Under the pieces are notes generated by a model. That model saw only the letters and a program-made list of their open reading frames with translations. It was not told the DNA's origin and did not search any database. Positions 38,601 to 50,600 of a DNA stretch of 64,000 nucleotides are shown piece after piece. Numbering within the stretch: position 1 is the stretch's first letter; every line of letters starts with the position of its first letter. The position numbers and the translations under genes were made by a program. This DNA is from Anoplolepis gracilipes (lineage: Eukaryota > Arthropoda > Insecta > Hymenoptera > Formicidae), in the NCBI RefSeq assembly GCF_047496725.1, contig NC_132985.1, positions 1,455,001 to 1,519,000 on the forward strand. The letters are read 5' to 3'.

Positions 38601-41600
38601 GGAGCTGCAACCGCGTATTCACCATCAGGATACCTGTGCGCAAATCGTCTCGTCGGCCTCTCAGCTTTATCATCAGCAGCAGCAACAACAGCAGAATGAC
38701 GACCAACAGCAACGGAATTATTATAATCTCTCGTCCGTGCAGGAGTAAGTTTATAGTTGTCGTGTTCGTTGATTCATGTAAAAAAGGAATTAGGAGAGAA
38801 TTTCGATGCGCGGGAGTTAATGAATATAAATATGCGATGTATATTATTTGTTTGTGTGCGAATATCGCGCAATGTTGGATTATGCAATGTTATATATTTA
38901 CTGTATGCATAACGTTGACAATTTACAAGTTTATTGACGGGATCTGCTTTGTGAAATCGGTTTTAAAAATTATAACTTCACTAAAAGTATTATTATAACA
39001 TGCTCAGTTAGTATATATAAAATAAAACTTGAAATTAGTAAATAGAAATTAGTTATTGGTGCATCGGAATAATATCTGATTACTCGATTATTAAAATTAA
39101 ATTTGTACGATTATTTTAATATACAATATTAAATGCGGAAACGATAAAAAATTGTAATGATATTTTTTTCACTCATGGGTCTGCATTCACATATAAGACG
39201 AAATGACAGTATCATTTGACAGCTTTAAATAGCGAAGGATGAGTTTATCGGCGATGTTCTTAATTATTCTTGATTTTCTCTTCAATCAACGTTTTGATCG
39301 TTAACAATCGGAACGTATCTTATGAGAGTTCGCATTTTCCACTTTTTCTCCCCTTTTTACCTTTTCTCCGATATTATGGGAGTCGCATGGCGCAACATGT
39401 CTCTTTATCATTGCCTCGTATTGCCGCGACTGATGCAATTTTTATGCGCTATACGAACCGTTTGATTGGACACGCTCTTTCACTTGTATTGACACCTTTG
39501 AGGCTGATTTATTTTATCGGTCCAAGCGGAAAGTAATAATATATGTGTAAGTAACTGCTTCTATAAAATATCCTGATAACTTTAGCTAATGATATTGTAC
39601 CGTAGTTAGATTGTATTTAGGTTTTACTTAAACATTCTTTCAGTGAAAACTTATTAGAGAGATTATAAGAAGTTAATGCGGAACCCGCCGATTATATCAA
39701 TCGGTCAAGCAGAAAATAATAACGATTAATTTTGCATAATTTTATTGCGATCGTCATCGACATCTCGTTGGAGTTTTTTTTTTATTTACTGAATACTCCC
39801 GGTTGAACAAGTCGCGTGTCCATCGTCCTTGCGTAATTGTTATTTCGCGATGGAAAATTTTCGCAGAGGCGTGTAGAACGAAATGAGACTAGATAAGTGA
39901 ATGATCGTAGTGGAATAGATAAACGCACCGGTGCGGTGGTTTATCTTTCGTTTCATTTGCAACATGTATCAGTTGCAATACAGTATTTTTGAAGACTGAA
40001 GAGTACGGAGGATTAAGTACAGATTGTAGTTTCTCGAGCATCAGATACGGCATCATCGTCATCACTTGCATGAGACTCCCACTTTTCGCGCCGTAGAAGA
40101 CGTCGTCGTCGCCGTCGATGCCGTATCTACGAATAAATAGAATTACGCTAATCGCTTGCATTACATCACAATACACGGAACTATCTGCTGTTGCCGATGA
40201 CGAGATAGCTGACAGACCTTGGTGTCCGATTTTTGTTGAAAGACACAGAGATATCGCCTTGGAAAAACGTAAACATAAAAGAAAATTAATAGAGTTTTCA
40301 AAAAACATTTTAAAAATAAAAATAACAAATATTTATATCTTATAATAAAATGATCAAGTATGTAGTAATTAAAAAGACGATCGAAAGAATAAAAATTCAA
40401 GAGGTATTCCTGGCATTCCGGAATCGAAATACTTCCTTATTTTTTTTTTGTTTTCGATTTTTTTATTTTGTAAAAGTGAAGAATAATTGACTTCTTGAAA
40501 ATTCAGTTTTGGAAATTTTTCAGACTTCTTTCTTCCTTATAATTATGTTTACGAGTTTAAAGTACCAAGTTACCACGTGGTCAGCTACGCAATTATCTGT
40601 CAAACTTATCATACGTATATATTCTTACGTTTGAACGCGATTAACAAGGCGATAACGCGATCAAGATTTAATCGATCAGCGAAAAGTTTTATATGCAATT
40701 AAAAGAATGAAACAAATCGGGAGATTGGATCGATAGCGTTCGTAGAAGAGTAGATCGTAAAGTCGATGACGATGGTTCAATACTCCCGGACACGGTGCTA
40801 GTGCAACTACATATTACACGCTTCGTATATGATTAGCGTACCTGTGGTGCACAAAATATTACGCACTCCTACACGATTGCGACTTTCCCCGTTCCCTCGT
40901 GTTCCCCGTGTTGAAAATATATATTGCAGGTCACGTCGCTGACAACTGAATGAGTTGCTTGTTATTCGGGAGATAATGATTAGAAATTTTAATGATAATT
41001 TAAAACCAGAATTTAGTACAGAAGGAATAGAGTTTTTCCCTCGTTATAATTATAATTCCTTATGATAATCACATATATCTTGCACAGTTTGAATATTTTC
41101 AAACATATGTTTACGGCAACTTTTTTTCTGTCAAAACATCACAAAAATTTTCCTATCTGTTTCATAAACCTGATGTGCATTTATTTGCCAAAATCCCTAA
41201 AATCACGATGTTATAATGTTTAAAATGACTTGAAACTTACTTTCAGAAGTTCGTGTTCCACGGTTTATTTCGGCGAGATAAACACGGGTTCCGGGGTGGG
41301 AGAGCTAACCACCGCCTCGGCGGGGGGTGGTGGCGAAGGTCTCGCCCCGACTCCAACCCCCGCCAACAGCAGCAGTAGCAGTAACAGCACTGGCAGCAGC
41401 GTCAGTACCACCACCACCCCCAGCAGCCTGAGCACCGCTACAATTACCACCACCACCTCCACCACCAGCATCGCCACCATCCTGCAGGTTGCAACGGGGG
41501 CTGAACCGCCCCGGCACATGGAGACACCCCCGACGATGGTCCCCGACCAGCAGGCACCCGCCTCCGGCCATCACTATCACCAGCACCGTCATCATCATCG

Positions 41601-44600
41601 TCATCATCATCATCATCATCATCAACATCATCGTACCACGTCCACGACTAGCCATGAACCGGCGACCAATATCTCGGACGAGTTTCCGCCGATTTCTAGA
41701 AAGCGAAAGCTTTCTTGCCAGTAAGTTTAATCATAACTTATACCGAGGACCCTGTTCTCTAAGGAATTAACTAAGTTGATTGATCTCTGTCTAACCAGAC
41801 GATGCTAACTAAACTTGGGAAACAGATCGTTAAATTATCGCTACTATCGACAATATATTACATTAATAATAAATTTAAACTGTTTTTAAATCCAAAAAAT
41901 TATTTATAAATATTTTTTTTAATGTAAGCTGCTTATTTCGTTTTAATATAATATCTGAAGAGATCGTCAATTTAATATATATTTATTAAATTTGTTAGAT
42001 AAAGAAGTTAAATGAGAATCGTGAACTTTTTAATTTAATTTATCACGGACTGTTTTTAAATAAGAAAATAGAGAGTAGGTACTAGAAATGAGGCTCTTGA
42101 CGCGAAATCTCGCTACACGTGGAACAACATTCCTTTGTTCGTGGAGGAAGGCAAACGCGTCTAAGAATTCGACAGTAACAATCGCCCCGTTTCTCGTGAT
42201 ATAAAGCCAGCGATTCGCTCCGTGTTGAGCACGTAGGTGGAAGTCATATCGGAATATTACACATTAGCATGGCGCGCGTCTCGCAAAACGAAGCCTGCCA
42301 AATGTCTTCGAGCCAAGTCTGAAATCTCACGGCAAACAGCACGCAATACAACTAACAACTACCCTCACCTTCTCTCTCCTCTTTCCTTCTCTTCCCATCT
42401 CATACCATCTCTCTCGATACTCATCGATAGTAATGTTTCGAAATGTTTCGCGCGAAACGTCGAGTAATTACTCAATCAAGGTACCGCGTACGCAATCAAA
42501 GGGTTAACTTAATCGTTGATAGAACGGAAGATTTGTCTTCTCTCTCTCTCTCCCGAGACCCCGGTCGAAATTGCCTACGGCAATTACGTCCATTACCTTG
42601 TTCGAGATGACGCGAACTACGTAGTTGCATACTTTATCACAAATAGCGTCGTTAAAAAAATTGCAATTTTTTTACTCGATTCAACATTAAGTACGATTAT
42701 CATCGAGCAATATCTTCTTGCGCATCCCGTCTTGCAAGCATTATCCGCGCAATATGTTTGTATTTTGTTGAATTTTTTACCGTCCTTCTCTCTCCATCTA
42801 GAATCAATTCGGAAATAAAATACGTATAGTTTATGAGAGACGTTGGTATTTTTTGCAATAATAAAATTTGTAAGCTTGTAGTCGTTGGAAAAATATTCGT
42901 GTCCAACGCGATAATCTGATTTCTCATTAATGGCATTAAAACGAGATTGGGATATGCATATGCAGATGCCTTTCTTATTCTCGTAAATAATGTATCTACG
43001 AGCGTCTCATTTCCGAGGCGAATCTTTTTCGACGAAGAAATTGTGTCGACGAACGTTTTGTCTCGCGAGAAACGAGAAACCCACGTGCGACTTTTCGAGC
43101 TTCCGAGATACAAAAGAAGGGAGAGAAGAAGCTCTACACGGGCGAAACTTTGCAAAATTCCTCGTCAAAGGGGTAACACCCTCCGCGAAGCTCGTATAAA
43201 TTATCAAAGAAATTGTTTCTCTGTGATGTGTTTCGACCGAATTTTGGTCGTTCCGGTGAGACTTCATTAATTACGTACTTGGATTACTACGTGTGTAAAT
43301 CGATTCGGACTTGTGTCGCAGAAGAGAAAAAAAAGTTATAGGAATATATTGATTATTTATTTTCCTTGCGATACGTGTCTTGTTAATGAAACATTTTTTT
43401 ACATTTATTTCAGTGCTGGAAGCGATCTCTTGGATGATCTGGGAGACGACGCCAAATCTGTTCGCACAAATGATGACAGTAAAAAGTAAGTGTTGCTAAA
43501 AAGAGAGAAAAAGATAATTTAGCGATCGGAATTTCCGCGCGTTTCGCGACTCAATTGATTCAATCAATTGATTTCAAACGCAACGTCGGTCAGCGCGGTT
43601 ACGTAGTATTATGTCAGATATTGTCAAGGTGAGTGCCACCTTGACCTACCTTGATTCTTTGCTTTGGCTTCATCAGTGACGTCACTAATCCACTGTATTA
43701 TATTTGCCATGTTGTGTATGATGTGCTGTCGTTCGAGCAGTCATTCGATTTTAATAAAGTGTTTGATCGATTTGCATCACGCGCTTTAACACGATGACAT
43801 GCTCGTCTATTGCGCATTAACAATTCAAGCACCTGTTGGAAACTAAAGTGAATTATCTAGAGACATCGCACAAATATTTGAAGAAAAAGAAAAACATTTT
43901 TTAAAGATTTCGTAAAAAAAAGTTGATCTGAAAGATGCTCTAATCCTTTTGGACATTTTATCGGATGTTTTTTTTTCAGATATTAGAGTTTCTTTACATG
44001 ATTCTGCATATATAATATATATTATAATATCATATAAAAATAATCTTTTTTTTCTCTTTCTTTTTGATCTTATATACATTTAGAAATAGATCGGTAATTG
44101 ATAACGATTGGTACCGTACGTTTTATAGACTTATTGAAGCCGGATGTAAAAATATAACGGATATTACAATATGTATTGCGATATGACAGAAAATCGGATG
44201 TAGTTGAGCGAAACCAGTTTTTGCCGCCGCAAGGATTTCCGTCGTGCAATTTACCTCGCGTGCACTATGAATGTGAATTTTCTTGGCAGATAAATTAGCA
44301 AAGCGCGCTTTAAAAAGAACGTTGTTTCCGGTTGAATCGTTGTTGCCGATCATTGTCATCCACGCGATTGTTCATGTCTGTTTGTCAAGCTTTTTATGAG
44401 AAAGTTGACGACGATGTTTAAATTTAAACTTTAGGTTTAAAACGCGCGTGGATCCCAAACTCACGTGGATTACTTCGCAGAAAATCCGCTGAAGTCGACG
44501 AGATATGTACGTCACTATATCGTCATTCGGTAGCTCGGCACGATTCCGATCTTGTTTCCGTTTCTTGTTTGCATGGAATGACGATGGCAATAGGATTCCG

Positions 44601-47600
44601 CGTGATTAACGCAACGAAGGTGTACGTGTACGTGTACGTACATTTAATTCCTGGAACTTACTTGAGAAATAAGAATGTTGAAATATGAGAGAGAATAACA
44701 GCGGCCTGGATGAAATATTAGAATCCCTCGTGATCGTGACCCTTCTTAGAAAGAATGTAAAAGCACCGAACTCATATATTATATAATAACTTATATAATT
44801 TATACGTATATCTTATCTTTTAATACATACACAATAAAAAATTTCCTACATGAGTCTATTTTATGCAACTACGAAAGTTGTTACGTTATTATACCGACCA
44901 TGATTAAGCGATGAATTGTATTAAACTTTATCAAAAAAAGAAAATCCAGTTTTATCATTAATAGACTTATAAATAGCGGTAGATGAAGTAGATTTATAAT
45001 GTATCATTTACATATTTCCTAGCTACGGTTTATAATATAAATTGTGTATGCAATTTTATAACACTAAGCCTTTGTGAAAAACAAGTCTACATTTGTTTTA
45101 TTTCAAAGCCATATATATACATTTTACATTTTTATTTTTTTGTTTTTTTATTTTCAAGAATATAGTTATAGTAAGTTTTCACTTTCCAATCTTTGTCTCT
45201 ATCAAAATATAAATCTAAAGATGTATGTGTTCAGGCAGAACCACAGTGAAATTGAGAAACGCAGAAGGGACAAGATGAACACGTACATCACCGAACTCTC
45301 GACGATGGTGCCAATGTGTCACGCGATGTCGCGAAAGTTGGACAAGTTGACCGTGCTGCGAATGGCAGTGCAGCATCTCAAAACCATCCTCGGTGCGGTT
45401 ACCTCATACACGGAAGGTCACTATAAACCTGCGTTTCTCAGCGACCAGGAACTCAAGACACTCATACTTCAAGTAAGTCGTGTTTTTAAACAGTTTTTAA
45501 GATTTATTTATATTAAAATGCTGTTGCAATTATGTTAATTTGTGCGATTATCAATTAAAATATCAGATGAGAAAGTATTAAATATAAATATAATGGTTTT
45601 CTTCATTATGTAATGCAAATAATTATGAAAAAGTATAAAAATATTTTTATTCTATTTTCGATAATTGCAAGCGTCAAACTTAAAATTTTAAATGTACTTA
45701 TGTTATGTTTTTCTTTATAAACCGCGGTTATGTCAATGAAATATTTATTTCGTCACATTATCCTTTATCTAATTTTTCGCTTAATTTTAAGAGCAATATT
45801 TAAATCTTTAAATTATTCGATAGTCAGGTGGAATAATTAAGCAACGATCGTAGAATCAATTATAATTTAACACACTAGTACAGTTCCTAGTATCATTAAC
45901 GTGAAATTCATTTATGACGTGCATTTTTTGCGCGGTTCATAAGAGACTATTGGTGTCTTTTGTAATCCTTTTGCACGAGATCAAACGGAGATAAAACCAG
46001 CGGTGGATAACTCCTTTCTCCCGCGTGCTACAGATTTTTATTGGACTTGGTCTCGTGCTGGCGAAAGGAAAGGCTCGAAGCATGTAGATTTATAGGATCG
46101 CGATAATAGTACTTCTTAGTCTCTCCGAGGCACTCTCAAATCACCTACGCCTTTAATTCCGAACCAATTAGCGTAAAAGAGAACGCAAAGAACACACGAG
46201 TAGAGAGATTGCAAACGAGCCTGTGTGTATTTATGCCTTTCTTGGATTTTAAACAATAATGCCTAAACATATTGAATTAGTCCAATAGTCTCATCTCACT
46301 TTCTTATTTACTCGAATCTCTCTTTGCGAATTTAAAAAATTTTTTCCAATGAAGCATAATATATAATGAAGAATGATATATACAATAAAATAGAGAAACT
46401 CGTTCTCTTCTTAAACACGTGGAAAATTCATTGCGTATCACTAGAGTTTCTACGAGGATTCAGATTTCGGTTTTGTAGGCGTAGATAAAATGACGTGTTA
46501 AAATTATAGGGAACAATAATATAAAACATACACTTTGCTACGTCTACGGATAATCGAAGTTGTCTTCTTTTCATAAAAATTACGTCCGGCATTAATATCT
46601 CTTTCTCTTTTCCTTGAAAGATTGCGCGATAGAAAAAAAAATATTATGACAACCGAGAGAGAGATAACTTCTATCCACTCTAGATTCAGCACATATATTG
46701 TGTTTAAACATATATGTAGAGTTCGCGCTGTCAGATCCAGACATTTCTCATTGTCATGTATGTACGTGTGCATACGTTTATCTTTTATCGGGATTTTTTT
46801 TCGCTCGTTCGCCATAAGAAAATATCTGAGAGAAGTGAATGACCACGCCCGACATACCGAGTCAAATCAGCGTGGTGTACTTTAAAACGCGCATAACTGC
46901 GGCATAAATCTCTCTATTGTGAATCGATACGTTTATTACCGTCGAGATAGACGGCTTAGGCTGAAAATAAGTTACGTCAAGTTATCCGCCCGGAGAAAAA
47001 ATCGGATAATTATTGTGATCATTAATTCGCTGATTAATCGTAATCGAGGTTCATCAATACGTTGCGGTTATCTTTGCTCTGGAATGCGAAAATGGTACAG
47101 ACACAGATTTCTGATGACGGTATCTGGTGAATTTTATGAGAGAGAGGGAGAGAGAGAAACACATGACGAATAAAGAAATTTTAAAGAGAAGCACGAAACT
47201 CGAGCATATTTACGTCGCAACGCGAACGCGGCTCTTAAATCCGTTTCATTGACATTAATGAACGTTGCATGCGATTGACGATGTATCGAAAACACCACGC
47301 GCGATTACGCAATGCAAACGTTATTAAGGATTTAGCTGGTGCAACGATAAACGATACGGCGATTGTGTTGCGCTCGTCGAATCGCGAGTATCTAGAATGC
47401 GAAATATCGAGCGATATTTTTGAGTTTAGCAAACACGAGAAAAGATAGAAAGCCAATCTGGTTTATGCGGGCTCACCATGGTGTGTATTTCATCGAAATC
47501 TCGCGTTTAACGTAAAGACGTACTATTAAATTATTAAAATACTACTCTGCAAAAATTAATCACACGCGACACTATTTATTCTTCAATTTTTATAGTGCGA

Positions 47601-50600
47601 AGTGTGTTAACCGTTCTTTATGTTAACGTTGCATTTATCTATTAATGAACGAGAGTCGTTCTTGAATTAAAATTATTATAAATCCGTATCTTCAAAAATG
47701 GAATTTATGCGTCATAAACTCGCGAAAAGGTCATAATAAACTCGTATAATTTTTTTTTTTAGAAATAATAAATTCAAGCCTCAGGGTATAAGCTCTTTAA
47801 TTACAAATAGTTTAATCTCAACGACAAAACGGAAAGTAACTTGTTTTATTTCAGGCCGCGGAAGGTTTTGTCTTCGTAGTGGGTTGCGATCGTGGAAGAA
47901 TTCTCTACGTTTCCGAATCCGTCTCGCAGACTCTCAATTATTCTCAGGTAAGAGAATTTATTACTGTATTTAATTCTTGCAATTAAAATTTCTCTACACT
48001 TTTAACCGCGATTCTATCACCAATGCAACGTACGTAAAATATCTTTTGCTTACATAAAGTTGCTTACATAAAATGAGTTTGTTCGTATGTGCGCGCATAC
48101 GAATCTCTGGCTATAATTTGAATCGTATCATTTGTCCCATCATATAATGTTCACTATATCTTTAACTCATTAATTATATACTATATCTTGTATTATAAAA
48201 ATTCCTTTACTAAAAATTATGTATTCGTATAAATCATATTTCTATAAATCGTAATATTTGCCCAATTTTAATAAAATGCTGCTAAAATTATTGATCTAAT
48301 ATAAGCTATATAGAAGCTGCAACATTGGTCGAATATGAAATATATATTGTTTTTTTTTTTTTTTAATTAAAAACGCTAAGAAATATAATCAAATTTCAAA
48401 ATAGCATTCTTATTCACAATAATTCTTTATGAATCTAATTAATAAACTTATATCAAATAAACCACTAAATTTAAATAACTTGAAAAACAGCAATGAAGTA
48501 AATAATAAATAATGTATACATTATTAATAAATAATATGAAACCTTAAACGTTTAAAATTTAATTCTAAGTAAATAATAATGATAAATGTTAAAATGTTGA
48601 ATTAAGTTACGTAATTTCATTGGAATTCCATTAGTTGGAATTAATTTAAGTAAATGTATATGAAACGTGTATTTACTGCAAGAATGACTGACAGTGATTG
48701 CTATTATCATGCCATAATATTATAATTCGCGATCTTATCAGCCATTCATCCTTTTTGCACTTTCGAATGTCCACCGTGGATTAATTATAAATTATAGATA
48801 ATCTAGACTAAAATTATTTAAATTACTACATACATATGTAAATTAAATAAGTGTCTAGACTATTAACTTGATAAAGGGCTCTTTAAAAATTAACGTAATT
48901 GACATAATAGTTGTAATCGCTCAAGCCGATTATATTACGTTAACTTTTTGAAATTTTTACAAAATTATTTACATTGAAAAATATTTGTCATTACAGGGTG
49001 ACTTGTTGGGTCAAAGCTGGTTCGACATTCTACATCCGAAGGATGTCGCCAAAGTAAAAGAGCAGCTTTCGTCTTCCGATCTCAGTCCGAGGGAGCGATT
49101 AATCGATGCGAAAAGTAAGTAACCACTGTAACAATAAGTTGCTGCCACAACTCTCTCCGTTTCGACTGATCAACTAACTGCGCACAAAACGATAACTTAT
49201 CCGGTTGCGGAAACTTTTCACCTCTGAAGCCATTAATTATAGCATCTCTTTCGAGATGTTGCCTCACACTTGGCGCGTCAATCATTGTGAGCGTAAATTA
49301 TTATTTTCGCGCGCGCGCATCTCTTCCACCTTCACCTGATAAATGTCAGTCGCCCGGCAGCATTTGCTCGCGTATAAGTCCTGTCGATAAATATCTTTGA
49401 ATTAGCCTGCCTGCCAGATAAGAACATTGCGAAAGTTCTACGCCAAACGAGGCCAAAGAAGACGAAGAGTCGCCGAACGAGTCTAATATCAGGATTCCTC
49501 GGATATTTACATCGCGATCTGCATATGTGATGAGAGTTTTAATCCTCCGAGTATTTAAAGCTAGTAATTACAATACGAAAGCCTTGTAATAAACATTTCT
49601 GCGATAAAGAGAGATACGATAAAAATAGAAAAGGGAGAAAAAAAAAAAAGAAAATTATCGCGCGAAAAACGGCGATAAATAAAAGCAAACGATCGATGGA
49701 CGGACTGTTGTTCTGTCATCACGATTGTTTCAGCGATGTTACCGGTGAAAACCGACGTGCCTCAGGGCGTATCACGACTCTGTCCTGGCGCGCGAAGATC
49801 CTTCTTCTGTCGAATGAAACGTAAAGTCGACGGGGTCCGTTGCGGCGAGATGCAGGTAAAAGAGGAAGTAGACACTACCACTAGTTGCCACAGGCGGAAA
49901 AAGCAGCAAAACGTAGGTGAGTACAATTAATTGTTGAATTCTCTTTTGTAATTGAATTTGAATTGTATGCGTATATATATTGCTAAGGCCAGGGGGAAAA
50001 GCAACATTAGAAATCTGAATCGATCGTTGATCGGATGAAAAAAATCTTTTATTTTATACGAATGATTGATTGAAGCGCAATGTGACTATTTTTTATTATT
50101 ATGTACTCTTACAAGGTGACAATAGCGTTTTAGAAGAAAGAGAGAACTCACGTCCCTGTTCTTCTACCAAAGACACGTTCAATTTTCTTTCTTGTGAAAA
50201 TCGAGATATCTTGTAGTGCGGAAAAATACGTACGCGACGATTCAGAGGGTTTGAAACGGGGCTGCAAATGTGCCTTTCGGACACTGAAATTCGCACGCAC
50301 GATCGGAGACATGGTATGAACGATGCTTGCCGCCTGGTTCATCAAAGGTGAAAAATAGAGACCGTTCAGTATCGTAGTCATCGGTGAAAGTATGTTCGAT
50401 ATATCTTCATCAAATAGCTCGTCGGCAACCAATAAGTCTCCTTTTTATTCATATAGCGAAATATACGAGTGTAAATAATAGTACATTTATATGTTTGTAA
50501 TTAAATATAAACAGTGTGGAGATATATGTCTATCATTTGTAAATTTTGTGAATGCGCAATCTCAATCGGAATAAATACATATGTTTCAGATCGAAAGTAC

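Noticed and set aside
39889..40308. 139-codon minus-strand open frame in a cycle intron
   Set aside because: It begins with an AT-rich stretch, shows no known motif and has no supporting splice structure.
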